The notes below the pieces were generated by a model. It had not been told where the DNA came from. It did not search any database and saw nothing but the letters and a program-made list of their open reading frames with translations. A stretch of DNA of 64,000 bases from Cecembia calidifontis. GTDB taxonomy: Bacteria > Bacteroidota > Bacteroidia > Cytophagales > Cyclobacteriaceae. The stretch lies in NCBI RefSeq assembly GCF_004216715.1, contig NZ_SGXG01000001.1:1612001-1676000 (forward strand), read 5' to 3'. The translations under genes and the position numbers were made by a program. Numbering within the stretch: position 1 is the first letter of the stretch; each line of letters opens with the position of its first letter. Of this stretch, positions 25,809-35,539 are shown in pieces.

Positions 25809-26396
25809 TTATTGCGAAAGCTGATCCTTTTCTTCTCCAATTTGATTGGATTCTGAGGTAAAGTCTTTGGGTTGAGGAAGGTCGCCCAGGTTGTTGATGC
25901 CAAAGTATTCCATGAATTTGTCACTGGTGCCGTAAAGCATAGGTTTGCCAACACTGTCAGATTTGCCTTTGATGACAATCAGCTCCTTTTCCAATAATTT
26001 TTGGATAGAATAGTCACAGCTTACACCACGGATCTGTTCTACTTCAGTTTTGGTTACGGGTTGCTTGTAAGCAATAATAGAGAGCGTCTCCAGTTGGGCA
26101 GTGGAAAGCCTTTTCTGGGACTGCTGCCTGAGTAAGATTGAAATACTGCTCTGGTAGGCAGGTTTGGTCAAAAACTGATATCCCCCTCCCAAGTGTTCCA
26201 GTGCAAATGAAAAATCATCATGGCTGTATTTTTCTTGAAGTACCGTAATGGCCTCCAAAATATGCTCCTTTGGAACCTCTGATTCAAACATCTCCGTTAG
26301 GCATTTTTGAATTTCATCAACGCCCAACGGAGATGGTGAACAGAAAATTAAAGCCTCAATATGTTTGTGTAGAAATTCCAAATTATTTCTTTGCAA
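25809..26396 (-). CDS. scpB: Segregation and condensation protein ScpB (195 aa)
   Basis: ScpB is the kleisin partner of SMC-ScpA in chromosome segregation. Two winged-helix regions are visible, IEALIFCSPSPLGVDEIQ at the N-terminus and QLETLSIIAYKQPVTKTEVE followed by IRGVSCDYSIQKLLEKELI. The length is normal. Its start overlaps the stop of the DksA-like gene by 14 bp, so the two are translated from one transcript. Confidence 0.95.
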   Translation of the reverse strand: MQRNNLEFLHKHIEALIFCSPSPLGVDEIQKCLTEMFESEVPKEHILEAITVLQEKYSHDDFSFALEHLGGGYQFLTKPAYQSSISILLRQQSQKRLSTAQLETLSIIAYKQPVTKTEVEQIRGVSCDYSIQKLLEKELIVIKGKSDSVGKPMLYGTSDKFMEYFGINNLGDLPQPKDFTSESNQIGEEKDQLSQ

Positions 26397-26766
26397 GTTT
26401 AGCCTCTATGGAATGCATGGTGTGGGGAACAGCTTTCAAGCGTTCTTTAGCTATCAGTTTACCTGTGTCCACGCATACACCGTAAGTGCCATTTTTGATT
26501 CTGATAAGCGCATTTTCCAGGTTGATGATAAATTTCTGCTGTCTCGCGGCTAACTGGCTTAGACTTTCTCTTTCCAGCGTGTCTGCTCCGTCTTCCAAAA
26601 GTTTGGAGGTTGAGGCCGTAAAATCCGTCCCGCTATCATTTTTCTTGCTCAATGTTTCTTTTAGCGAAGTGAGCTCTTCTTTGGCAACAGCCAGTTTTTG
26701 AAGAATGATTTCTTCAAATTCCTTTAATTCCTCAGGGGAATACGCAGTTTTTTCTTCTTGGCTCAT
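26383..26766 (-). CDS. DksA/TraR-family regulator with a single-cysteine finger (127 aa)
   Basis: The N-terminal half is a coiled coil (residues 10-75) and the C-terminal part is the DksA globule: NGTYGVCVDTGKLIAKERLKAVPHT in two blocks. Only Cys98 remains of the four-cysteine zinc site, as in many Bacteroidota members where the finger is replaced by other contacts. It likely binds the RNA polymerase secondary channel and modulates initiation. It overlaps scpB, suggesting coexpression. Confidence 0.9.
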   Translation of the reverse strand: MSQEEKTAYSPEELKEFEEIILQKLAVAKEELTSLKETLSKKNDSGTDFTASTSKLLEDGADTLERESLSQLAARQQKFIINLENALIRIKNGTYGVCVDTGKLIAKERLKAVPHTMHSIEAKLAKK

Positions 26767-26858
26767 AGCAATAACTTTATGTGGTTAAAAACCTCCAATC
26801 CATACGTCTGATTGAAAAGTTCCCTAAAATAAGGGTAGCTTTTTAATTTGCAAAAATA

Positions 26859-26884
26859 AAAAACCGCCCACAGGGCGGTTTTTT
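26859..26884. terminator. Bidirectional intrinsic terminator
   Basis: AAAAAACCGCCC pairs perfectly with GGGCGGTTTTTT around the loop ACA, giving A and T tracts on both sides. On the minus strand it starts 4 bp after the stop of the 49-codon gene at 26888. Confidence 0.9.
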
Positions 26885-26887
26885 ATG

Positions 26888-27037
26888 CTAATTGATGCTG
26901 TTTAACCTTTTGAGAAGCAATTTTTCATCCAAAATGAGCTTATGCTTGATGCTCAAGTAGCGTTGGATGACCTTAAGATCTTTTCCTTTTTCGATGAAGT
27001 AGGTTTTCAGGGTCTGGGTGATCAAGTCTTTGTTCAT
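26888..27037 (-). CDS. Small conserved-looking cytoplasmic protein (49 aa)
   Basis: The frame ATG 27037 to TAG 26888 encodes a 49-residue basic helical protein (MNKDLITQTLKTYFIEKGKD at the N-terminus, then LKVIQRYLSIKHKLILDEKL). It ends immediately before a strong terminator, which supports a real transcription unit on this strand, and its codon use resembles its neighbours. It has no signal or membrane segment. I do not recognise the family; a small nucleic-acid-binding or adaptor protein is possible. Confidence 0.55.
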   Translation of the reverse strand: MNKDLITQTLKTYFIEKGKDLKVIQRYLSIKHKLILDEKLLLKRLNSIN

Positions 27038-27105
27038 GGCGATAAGGGTTTAATGATGAGGATGTAATACAATATACTAAAAATCTGTACATTATGTTTA
27101 TGTTT

Positions 27106-30100
27106 TTAGAAATTTGTTCCCACTACCGCCGTATTTTTTATTCTCTTTATCGTACCGTCTAAATCATAGATTTCGGCCCATACAATATAATGTCCCGGTC
27201 TAACCTTTCTTCCTTGTAAGTCTGTTCCGTCCCAGAGGAAAAATCCTTCCTCTCCCAAAACAGCATTTTGGCAGATTTCTCTGATCAGGGAGCCATTCAC
27301 TGCATAAATTCTGATATTGGCAGTTTTGCCAGGTGCTTCCATCTTATATCCTATCGTCACAAAAGCCGGCTGTCCTGGGATATCCGGAGCAAATACCTTG
27401 GGGCTAATCGATATCCCGATTCCTTCCTGGCTTTCAAAAATCTGTGAGTTTCTAATGCCAGGCGTGGCAAAGCCCGAGGAGGCCGAGGCAGATTGCCAGT
27501 TGTTGGGGGCATCTACCGGTTTGAAGGGAGAAAGTCTTTCCAGTGATACTCCCCGTCTTTCTCTGAGTAAAGGGTGGTGCATCCGCTCATGGTATGAGAA
27601 AATTTCCCTGATATTCTCCTCAGGATTGAGTAGTACCACATTACCGCTGGATATGGGATAACTTGGCAAGCTGCTGTATGCAACGAACCTGCTTCTGTCC
27701 CCTTTCGGGTATTCTTGGTGAAGTTTTTCTGCATCGGTAGTAAAAACCAAAAAGCTAAAGGGTTCGATAATAAAATCATCAGCAAAAAGGATTCTCCGGT
27801 TGGCTATTTCCTGGGAACTGTTGAAATTGGCCAGTTTCCAATCCTTCAGATTAATAAATTTGTCGCTGTGGTTGTAAATTTCCACAAATTTTGGAGCATT
27901 GACCCGGGCATTGAAAAGCACCTCATTGATGACAATGTCACCGGCTGAAGCTGTGCTGGGCCTGACCATCCAAACGAATGCATCTTCATCCAACAAATTT
28001 CCGATGCAATCCCTGAGATTTTTAAATTTCAGGATATAACGTATGCCTTCTTTGAGCTCCTCTTTGAATTCTATCCAGAGCTGATCGGGGGAAGAACCAG
28101 TTGCAATCCGTGCAATTTCAATGGTTGGACTGATCTCTACTGACAGGGAATGGGTGTTTGGATTTAGGATTTTTGAAAAAGTGAACAATACCTGCCGGTT
28201 TCCCAGCCAACTGCTTCTAATAAATCTTGGTTTGCTCAGGTCGGGCGAACTCTCATAGACAGAATTTTTTTTGCCTGGTGTACCTCTTTTCTCATGCTGT
28301 GATGCCTTCAGGTTGCTGGGCAAATAACAGGATAAATAGGGATTTGCAATTTCAAGACTAAATCCTCCCTGGGCAAAAGCACTGCCCCCAAATGAAGCCG
28401 TCGTGTAATTCAGACTGTCCAACACCTCTCCTTGACTGTCGAGGAGCTTGACCTGGTCGGAAGAATTGAGCAAAGTGGGCCAGTTGGTAAGTCCTAGTAC
28501 CTCTCCAAAAGGTGCTAAATCCGATATCCGGGCCCTGGGGCATAGTATCAGGTAAGATTTTGGCCCCAGCACAGCTGAAGGTAAGGTGGTGTTTCTCCTT
28601 GAGTTTGCCAATTGCATGCCGCCCAGATAAATGCTTTTGTCTGTGGTGTTATACAGTTCTACATATTCCACATTGGGGATTGGATTTCCGGCACGGGGGG
28701 CAGGCATAACTTCATTGATGACAATTTCTTTAAAACCTATTCTCTGACCTAAGTCAAATACAAATGAAAAAGATAAGTTTTCAGCGGAGTTTCCAGTAAT
28801 GTCCACAGCCCTTTGAATAGTGAGTGTATACTGTTGGCCATTTTCAAAGGAAATTGGAAAGCTGAGTAAAGCCTGGCTATTGTTGTTCTGTAAAAGTATC
28901 TGATTGGGATTTCTTTGGCCGATGGAAAAATTACTGGAAACAAGCATAAAAGCAGGATCAAGTGCTTCGGAAAAAACAGCCAGCACTTTATTTCTGTCCA
29001 CGGGTAAAACCTGAACCAGTTCGGGGGCTGTCCTGTCCCAAAAGAAATCCCTTTTGGAGGCATGGATAGGGAAGCCTCTGCTGCTTTTTCTGTGCGGGAT
29101 CAAAAGACTGAATACTGGCCCTTCTTCAAAAGGTAGCCGTGCGATCAATTGAATCCTGGCGGGAGAAGGGAGTAGGACCTCAAAAGATACTTCCTCAAAA
29201 TCTTCAATTTTGAAACTTGGTGCACTGATAGAGGACGGGTCAATGTCCAATTCATGCAAAATATCAATTATGTCCTGTTCAATAAGAAATAAGTCTTCTA
29301 TAAAATCCCTATAAGCAAAGGACCTGCGCAGCATTCCTTCCCTGCCGATTTGGTCTTTATTTTGAATCCCTCTGGCTTCCAAGACCAGAAATGAGTTCAG
29401 GTTAAATGGGTTCCTGAAAGTCAGGATTGCCTGAAACCTATTTTCCAATGTTTCTATGGCTATTGGGTTTTGGTTTCCGAGCAAGAAATTTGAGGTTTGG
29501 GTGACTGAGGATTCCAAAAATTCATGACTGAAACTTACCAGCAATTGATCGGGGCGGATGAATAGGGTCTCACCAATTTCAATATATGAATTATCCATCA
29601 CTGCAGTCGTGAGCGGGGTGACTGTACCGTTTTTATCCCTTAGGTTTTCCAAATGAATGGGGAAACTCCCCTTCGGAAATGGATCAATGGATTCCAAAAC
29701 CAGTAAGGTGTCAGCCGGGAAAAGCAACTCGAAATTTGAAAAGCCCGAAATCCTTACTTGGGATTTGACAGGTTGCAAAATAGCTTTGTCCAAATGTAAA
29801 GCTAAACGGTAAGGATCGAGGAGATAAGCTGAACGGGTGATAATCGGATCGACTACTTCATCACCATTGTAAATACCAAAATCATCCATAAAAAAGCGGG
29901 CGGCGGAACCTGTTCCCGGTCCATACAGCACTTGTATTTTGACAAAAACCTTTTCTTCCTCTCTAAACGCTTGGGGAACGGGGATTTCGAAGAGGCGGTA
30001 CTCTGTATTCTGATTGGGGAAACTCGATGCATCCCCGACAGGCAGGGTATACTCCCATTGGTCAAAACCTGATTTTGAAAAAGATATACTCAGCATGGCA

Positions 30101-30444
30101 GGTCTCGATCCGCTCCCATTCTGTCTTGTTTTTGCAAAAAAGGCAATTTTAGGAGCTATGTAGTCTTGGGGATGAAAATGGGTATAAATTTGTCCGGTAA
30201 AAGAACTGATAGGTTGTACCCCTAAAGCCCGGGAGCCAAAACGACCCTCTGAATTGGCCTGAAATACCCGTGCAGCCGTACTCCTTACCTCATTGGCCGA
30301 CCAGTCGGGCAAGAATTCCTGGGGGTGGTCCACAATCCTGAAATTGCTTTCAAAGTCCTGGATTTGTGCGAAGAGCCCATTTTCAAAAAACAGACCCAGA
30401 AAGGCAGCAGCAATGACTATCCGTTTTAAAAAAACACCAAACAT
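27106..30444 (-). CDS. Large secreted lamin-tail-domain protein (1112 aa)
   Basis: The protein has a signal peptide (to FAQ, about residue 27) and several Ig-like blocks. Two lamin-tail domains are visible, IVINEVMPAP...VEYVELYNTTDKSIYLGG (about 570-690) and IVINEVLFNARVNAPKFVEI (about 820-960). The C-terminus is a FlgD-Ig-like domain (ANIRIYAVNGSLIREI, then LWDGTDLQGRKVRPGHYIVW), a fold often found at the ends of secreted surface proteins in this phylum. It is probably displayed on the cell surface as an adhesin or nuclease-associated scaffold. The typical T9SS sorting motif is not clear. Confidence 0.8.
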   Translation of the reverse strand: MFGVFLKRIVIAAAFLGLFFENGLFAQIQDFESNFRIVDHPQEFLPDWSANEVRSTAARVFQANSEGRFGSRALGVQPISSFTGQIYTHFHPQDYIAPKIAFFAKTRQNGSGSRPAMLSISFSKSGFDQWEYTLPVGDASSFPNQNTEYRLFEIPVPQAFREEEKVFVKIQVLYGPGTGSAARFFMDDFGIYNGDEVVDPIITRSAYLLDPYRLALHLDKAILQPVKSQVRISGFSNFELLFPADTLLVLESIDPFPKGSFPIHLENLRDKNGTVTPLTTAVMDNSYIEIGETLFIRPDQLLVSFSHEFLESSVTQTSNFLLGNQNPIAIETLENRFQAILTFRNPFNLNSFLVLEARGIQNKDQIGREGMLRRSFAYRDFIEDLFLIEQDIIDILHELDIDPSSISAPSFKIEDFEEVSFEVLLPSPARIQLIARLPFEEGPVFSLLIPHRKSSRGFPIHASKRDFFWDRTAPELVQVLPVDRNKVLAVFSEALDPAFMLVSSNFSIGQRNPNQILLQNNNSQALLSFPISFENGQQYTLTIQRAVDITGNSAENLSFSFVFDLGQRIGFKEIVINEVMPAPRAGNPIPNVEYVELYNTTDKSIYLGGMQLANSRRNTTLPSAVLGPKSYLILCPRARISDLAPFGEVLGLTNWPTLLNSSDQVKLLDSQGEVLDSLNYTTASFGGSAFAQGGFSLEIANPYLSCYLPSNLKASQHEKRGTPGKKNSVYESSPDLSKPRFIRSSWLGNRQVLFTFSKILNPNTHSLSVEISPTIEIARIATGSSPDQLWIEFKEELKEGIRYILKFKNLRDCIGNLLDEDAFVWMVRPSTASAGDIVINEVLFNARVNAPKFVEIYNHSDKFINLKDWKLANFNSSQEIANRRILFADDFIIEPFSFLVFTTDAEKLHQEYPKGDRSRFVAYSSLPSYPISSGNVVLLNPEENIREIFSYHERMHHPLLRERRGVSLERLSPFKPVDAPNNWQSASASSGFATPGIRNSQIFESQEGIGISISPKVFAPDIPGQPAFVTIGYKMEAPGKTANIRIYAVNGSLIREICQNAVLGEEGFFLWDGTDLQGRKVRPGHYIVWAEIYDLDGTIKRIKNTAVVGTNF

Positions 30445-30590
30445 GCTTTTAAAATAAACAGGAGAAGCCCATTAATCGGGTTTTATCCGTTTAACTGTCA
30501 TTTTTTCAATTCTTTTCAAAAAAATGACCACCTGTTTGAAAATTAATTAATTAAATGCGGTCAGGCTATCTTTTTTGGGAATTCTTGCCT

Positions 30591-30598
30591 TACCTTTG
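30591..30598 (+). promoter_or_regulatory. -7 box of asd
   Basis: TACCTTTG fits the Bacteroidota consensus and lies 27 bp before the ATG at 30626. The -33 region is not clear. Confidence 0.65.
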
Positions 30599-30625
30599 CG
30601 GTTCAATTCTAAAAAATCAGTAAAA

Positions 30626-31615
30626 ATGAAACTAGCCGTTGTAGGAGCTACCGGATTGGTAGGCTCAGAAATCCTCGAAGTGCTGGATGAGCACAATTTC
30701 CCATTTGATGAATTACTCTTGGTAGCAAGTGAAAGGTCTGCCGGAAAGAAGATGACTTTCAAGGGTAAGGAATATACGGTGATGGGATTGAAACAGGCTG
30801 TTTCTGAGAAGCCGGACATCGCTATTTTTTCCGCTGGAGGAAGTACTTCTTTGGAGTGGGCGCCAAAATTTGCGGAGGTAGGTACCATCGTCATCGATAA
30901 CTCTTCCGCCTGGAGAATGGATCCTACCAAAAAACTGGTTGTTCCCGAAATCAACGCCAAAGAACTCAGAATTGACGACAGGATCATAGCAAATCCCAAC
31001 TGCTCCACCATACAGATGGTAATTGCTTTGAACAAACTGCGTGATAGATACGGTATTAAAAGAATCGTGGTTTCTACCTATCAATCTGTTACCGGTACAG
31101 GCAAAGCGGCCGTTGACCAGATGATGGCAGAAAGAGCAGGGCAGCCTGCCGACATGGTATATCCGCATAAAATTGATTTGAATATCCTTCCCCATATAGA
31201 TGTATTCCAGCCTAATGGCTACACCAAAGAGGAGATGAAAATGATCAACGAAACCAAAAAGATTTTTGGGGATGACAGCATTCAGGTGACAGCCACAACA
31301 GTTAGGGTACCTACCATCGGGGGACATTCTGAATCCGTAAACGTGGAATTCAAACAGGACTTCGATCTGGATGAGGTCAGAAAGATCCTATCTGAAACCC
31401 CAGGGGTGGTCTTGCAGGATGATCCGGCCAACAATGTTTATCCAATGCCGCTTACTGCACACAAAAGAGATGAGGTTTTTGTAGGCAGGTTGAGAAGGGA
31501 TGAATCTCAGCCCAATACCTTAAATATGTGGATAGTGGCAGATAACCTTAGAAAAGGTGCCGCTACCAATGCCGTGCAGATTGCGGAATATCTCGTAGAG
31601 CACAGTTTGGTGTAA
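30626..31615 (+). CDS. asd: Aspartate-semialdehyde dehydrogenase (329 aa)
   Basis: It reduces aspartyl phosphate to aspartate semialdehyde in lysine, threonine and methionine synthesis. The NADP-binding start KLAVVGATGLVGSEIL, the catalytic Cys126 in ANPNCSTIQM, and the substrate-binding RVPTIGGHSE are all present. The ATG at 30626 is preferred because it directly precedes the nucleotide-binding strand and follows the promoter; an upstream in-frame start would cover the -7 box. The length matches the family. It is apparently monocistronic. Confidence 0.96.
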   Translation: MKLAVVGATGLVGSEILEVLDEHNFPFDELLLVASERSAGKKMTFKGKEYTVMGLKQAVSEKPDIAIFSAGGSTSLEWAPKFAEVGTIVIDNSSAWRMDPTKKLVVPEINAKELRIDDRIIANPNCSTIQMVIALNKLRDRYGIKRIVVSTYQSVTGTGKAAVDQMMAERAGQPADMVYPHKIDLNILPHIDVFQPNGYTKEEMKMINETKKIFGDDSIQVTATTVRVPTIGGHSESVNVEFKQDFDLDEVRKILSETPGVVLQDDPANNVYPMPLTAHKRDEVFVGRLRRDESQPNTLNMWIVADNLRKGAATNAVQIAEYLVEHSLV

Positions 31616-31818
31616 TTGTCTTTTCTTGGCTTTTTTCAAGTCTGGATATCAAAACCCTGATGCCCGTAACTGGGCAAAGTATCAATTTAGCTAAAGTATT
31701 GTAGCAAACCGATATTCATGGATGTTTGATCTTCCTCAGCGGACAAGTTATTTAAAGATATTGGCTCCAAATCATCATAAATTATTGGTAAAATTCCCGA
31801 TGACCAAAAAAAGATAAA

Positions 31819-33009
31819 TTGAATATCCCGAGAATTTATACCGAAGAAGTCAAACAATTTGTGCAGGATCAACTGGAATGGGATCCTGCACTGCTTTTTA
31901 TGCGGCTTCGGGACAAAGTCAGTTTTGACTTAAAACTTGCCATTCACCAAATGGAGGCCAGGCGCAAAGCCCAAAAAAAATTGCCCAACTGGTCGCATAA
32001 TTTTGACCTTTTTTTTCCTCCCGGTCTTTCCGTGGAGCAGTCCTCCTCTGAAGACACTGCCCAATTCAAATCTGAGTTGGTACAGGGTAAAAGCATGATC
32101 GACCTGACAGGAGGTTTTGGGGTAGATACTTATTATCTTGCAAGGAATTTTAAAGAGGCGACCTATTGTGAGCAGAACGCAGATCTTGCTGAGATATTCC
32201 GATACAATATGGAGGTGTTGGGGGAAAATAAGTTTAAAATTAATCAAGGTGACGGGATTGAATTTCTTGCAGGAACCCCCGAGAATTTTGACCTCATTTA
32301 TGTAGATCCCGCCCGAAGGGGAGAACAAAATCAAAAGCTTTACAAACTTTCGGACTGTGAGCCGGATACCGTTAGCCATTGGCCACTCCTGCAATCCAAA
32401 GCGCGATCGGTGTTGGTAAAAGCTTCCCCCATGATGGACATCAAGCAGTCCTTGCAGGAATTGCCCGACATCCAACAAGTTTGGGTGGTTTCTGTCAAAA
32501 ATGAGGTAAAGGAAGTCTTGTTGCTATGGGAAAAAGACAAAAAAGCTGAAGAAATAACCATTCATTGTGTGGACCTAAGGCCGGAAGGAAGACAGGAATT
32601 TGATTTTTCTTTTGAAAAAGAGGCCACTGCGGAGAGCGACTTTTCAGAGGTTAAGTCTTATATTATTGAACCCATTGCCGGTATTTTAAAGGCAGGAGCT
32701 TTCAAGTATTTTGGACAGCTATATGGCTTGGAAAAATTGCATCCCAACAGTCACCTCTACACTTCGGACAGTTATTCTGAAGGGATTCCGGGCAGGGTTT
32801 TTGAAGTAATCAAGGAATTGCATCAGCCCAAAAAAGAACTTAAAACGCTATTTCCTAAAGGTCAGATAAACGTCATTGCCAGGAATTTTGCTCTTTCTCC
32901 TGAAGAGATCAAAAATAAATTCAAACTCAAAGATGGGGGAAATGATTTTTTGATCTGCACCAAAGTAGGGGAGAAATACCGGGTTTTTCATTGCCGAAAA
33001 ATGCCTTAG
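31819..33009 (+). CDS. Class I SAM-dependent methyltransferase with THUMP-like C-terminus (396 aa)
   Basis: The Rossmann methyltransferase core has motif I DLTGGFGVDTYYLA and a post-core YVDPARRG motif resembling RNA methyltransferases (DPAR). The C-terminal region (about 300-396), with KGQINVIARNFALSPEEI, resembles the THUMP-like domain of a Bacteroidota family. It may modify RNA, but the target is unknown. The start is a TTG at 31819: a TGA lies in frame just upstream and no in-frame ATG precedes it. It is cytoplasmic and stands alone. Confidence 0.75.
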   Translation: MNIPRIYTEEVKQFVQDQLEWDPALLFMRLRDKVSFDLKLAIHQMEARRKAQKKLPNWSHNFDLFFPPGLSVEQSSSEDTAQFKSELVQGKSMIDLTGGFGVDTYYLARNFKEATYCEQNADLAEIFRYNMEVLGENKFKINQGDGIEFLAGTPENFDLIYVDPARRGEQNQKLYKLSDCEPDTVSHWPLLQSKARSVLVKASPMMDIKQSLQELPDIQQVWVVSVKNEVKEVLLLWEKDKKAEEITIHCVDLRPEGRQEFDFSFEKEATAESDFSEVKSYIIEPIAGILKAGAFKYFGQLYGLEKLHPNSHLYTSDSYSEGIPGRVFEVIKELHQPKKELKTLFPKGQINVIARNFALSPEEIKNKFKLKDGGNDFLICTKVGEKYRVFHCRKMP

Positions 33010-33072
33010 ACTTTTCTGCAAGTAGGCTGGAATTGCTTATATTTTCAAAGTTTTAGCTTGATTTCCGGTACA

Positions 33073-34659
33073 ATGAAAAGAATACTCATCCTCTTCCTGA
33101 CATTTCTCGCCTCCATAGAGGGCTTTGCCCAAATCCAAAAAAACTGGACCTGGGGAGGACCAATTGATCCATTGCAGCAAAAATTCCAGGTCATGCATTA
33201 CCAATTGGAACTGGAACTCTTGCCCGAAAAGCAGGAAATACATGGGAAGAACAAAATCACTTTTCAGGCTGAAGAGAAGCTGGATACCCTAAGGCTTAAT
33301 CTCATAGAGGAATATAAGGTTCTGAAAGTACTCATGAACGGGGAAGAAATTGCTTTTGACCATCATGGCGACATTTTGGATATTTATCCGATTGATTGTA
33401 CCTGTGAGGAAGTGGAGATTTACTATGGGGGAAAAACGCCCATTGCCATCAGACCGCCCTGGACAGGAGGGTTTACCTGGGAAATGGATGAACTGGGCAA
33501 CCATTGGATGGGATTATCTTCCCAAAATGAGGGAGCTAAAATATTTATGCCCTGTCTGGACCATCCTTCAAGTGAGCCTTTGAATGGTGTTGATTTAATA
33601 TTTACGGCCCCTCAACCCTATTTTGTGGCTTCTAATGGCAGGCTGCTCAGTACCAAGGAGCAAAATGGAAAAATAGCTTATCACTGGAGCACCCGGTATC
33701 CCATAAATAATTACAACATCAATTTTACCTTGGGTGTTTTTCATCAAGAAGCCACGCTTTTTAAAAGTGAAGATGGTAAAGAAATCCCGATGCATGTCTG
33801 GGTACTACAGCAGAATCGTGGAAAAGCGCTGGAATTACTCGAAGTTTTAAGAACCTCAGCTTCCACGCTGGAATTTTATTTTGGGCCTTATCCTTTTCCT
33901 GATGACAAAATCGCAGTGGTGGAAACTCCTTACCTGGGCATGGAGCATCAGACCATCAATGCCTATGGGAATAATTTCCAATTTGAAAAAATAGGGAACG
34001 TGACCTTTGACTGGCTTCTACATCATGAATTGGGTCATGAATGGTTTGGCAACAAAATCTCTGTCAAAGACTGGGCTGATTTCTGGATTCATGAAGGCCT
34101 TACCGCTTATGGAGACTGGCTTTTTTACCTGAAGCATGGAGGAGAAGAGGCTTATCATGAAAAAGTAGCCTCTGTAAAAACAAATATCAGGAACCTCCGT
34201 CCGGTGGTATCCCCAAGAAACTCCAACTCAGATTTTGCCTACCATCCCGAGATTTATACCAAAGGGGCATTTATCATTCATTCCCTGCGGTACTACATTG
34301 GGGATGAACTGTTTTTTCCCATGCTGAAAGCCTTTGTCTCCGATGAAAGGTTCACCTATGAAAATCTTGTTGTGACCAGCGATTTTACCGGTTTTGTTCA
34401 GGATTATACCGGTATTGACCTACAGGGCTTTTTTGATCTTTACCTAAAGACTGTACGTCTTCCGGATGTGAAAGTGAAGAAAAAAGGAAAAAAAGGCTAT
34501 CAAGTAAGTGTTCCGAACATTTCATTCGATCTTCCAGTTGAATTCAAGACCTCCCATGGATATGAGCGTCATGTCCTTTCCTCCAAGCCCATCCTGGTAA
34601 AGAGTGAAGGTCCCATTGAAGTGGACCCCAGAGGTTGGTATTTACTGGCGAAAAAATGA
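33073..34659 (+). CDS. M1-family aminopeptidase, secreted (528 aa)
   Basis: This is a zinc metallopeptidase of family M1. The signal peptide ends near FAQ (residue 20). The zinc motif HHELGHEWFG places His318, Glu319 and His322, with the third ligand Glu341 in WIHEGLTAYG. The substrate motif reads GMEHQT in place of the canonical GxMEN. It lacks most of the C-terminal helical domain of larger M1 enzymes, like other short Bacteroidota members. The ATG at 33073 is preferred over a TTG at 33058 because it begins the signal peptide. The downstream gene overlaps by 4 bp. Confidence 0.92.
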   Translation: MKRILILFLTFLASIEGFAQIQKNWTWGGPIDPLQQKFQVMHYQLELELLPEKQEIHGKNKITFQAEEKLDTLRLNLIEEYKVLKVLMNGEEIAFDHHGDILDIYPIDCTCEEVEIYYGGKTPIAIRPPWTGGFTWEMDELGNHWMGLSSQNEGAKIFMPCLDHPSSEPLNGVDLIFTAPQPYFVASNGRLLSTKEQNGKIAYHWSTRYPINNYNINFTLGVFHQEATLFKSEDGKEIPMHVWVLQQNRGKALELLEVLRTSASTLEFYFGPYPFPDDKIAVVETPYLGMEHQTINAYGNNFQFEKIGNVTFDWLLHHELGHEWFGNKISVKDWADFWIHEGLTAYGDWLFYLKHGGEEAYHEKVASVKTNIRNLRPVVSPRNSNSDFAYHPEIYTKGAFIIHSLRYYIGDELFFPMLKAFVSDERFTYENLVVTSDFTGFVQDYTGIDLQGFFDLYLKTVRLPDVKVKKKGKKGYQVSVPNISFDLPVEFKTSHGYERHVLSSKPILVKSEGPIEVDPRGWYLLAKK

Positions 34660-35462
34660 TTAAAAAACTTTGCTTCTTGTTGCTTCTTGGTCTTTTTCAG
34701 TTACCTGTAGCTGCGCAGAGCCTGAGGTCTTTGCTTGCTCAAGAGCAGACGCTGATTTTTATCCATAGAGCTGCTCTGCATCCCGAAATCCCTGAAAATA
34801 GCCTGACCGGCCTAAAGTTGGCTATAGAAGCGGGTTTCCATATGTTGGAAATTGATGTCATGGAAAGCAGAGATGGCGTGTTATATCTTTTGCATGATAG
34901 GACTTTGGGAAGGACTACGGATGATGAGGGAAACATTTCGGATTGGGATAGCAGGGACTTGGATCAATTACGATTAAAAAATACCCAGGAGACCTTGCCC
35001 CGCTTTGAATCTTTTTTGGACATCTCCAGAGAGCTTGGGATTTATTTGATGCTGGATGTAAAAAGCGCAGTGTTGGAAAAAGTAATCAATTTGGTCTCCG
35101 AAAAAAACATGCTGGACAGGGTGGTTTTGTTGACTTTTGAGTTGGAAAGGGCGATAGAAGCCATTGGTTTGGACAAGAAGTTTCTGGTATCCGTGCTGAT
35201 CAATTCAGAGGATGAATTTGATGAATACTTATGTAAAAGCGCTGACCCCTATCAATTGGCAGTTTACCTAAATAAAGGTGCTCCATTAGAACTCTTCGGA
35301 AGGGCAAGGCAGCTTGGTCTTCCTATCATTACAGATGTTTTGGGCAACATTGATGAACATGCCCAAGAAGATCAAAGGGTTTACAGGGAATTCCTTGAAA
35401 AAAGAAAGCCAGGCATAATAGTGACAGATTATCCTCAGCTTTTAAAAGAGGCAATAAACTGA
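34656..35462 (+). CDS. Glycerophosphodiester phosphodiesterase family protein, exported (268 aa)
   Basis: It has a signal peptide (MIKKLCFLLLLGLFQLPVAA, cleaved near AAQ) and the GDPD TIM-barrel motifs: HRAALHPEIPENS, then EIDVMESRDG and LLHDRTLGRTTD, with later LDVKS and IITDVLGN. The first histidine motif reads HRAALHPE instead of HRG. It would hydrolyse glycerophosphodiesters in the periplasm, releasing glycerol 3-phosphate. Its ATG overlaps the stop of the M1 peptidase gene (ATGA), indicating translational coupling. Confidence 0.88.
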   Translation: MIKKLCFLLLLGLFQLPVAAQSLRSLLAQEQTLIFIHRAALHPEIPENSLTGLKLAIEAGFHMLEIDVMESRDGVLYLLHDRTLGRTTDDEGNISDWDSRDLDQLRLKNTQETLPRFESFLDISRELGIYLMLDVKSAVLEKVINLVSEKNMLDRVVLLTFELERAIEAIGLDKKFLVSVLINSEDEFDEYLCKSADPYQLAVYLNKGAPLELFGRARQLGLPIITDVLGNIDEHAQEDQRVYREFLEKRKPGIIVTDYPQLLKEAIN

Positions 35463-35539
35463 TTGGATTTGGCATTTTTTAAATAATTGGCCAAATTGGA
35501 TAAGATTACCTTTTTCAAAACCTTTAATTCCTTCCTCCA

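Noticed and set aside
30387..30444. Classical T9SS sorting signal on the lamin-tail protein
   Set aside because: The signal peptide is clear but the C-terminus lacks a recognisable KLxVYP-type motif, so the secretion route is not asserted.
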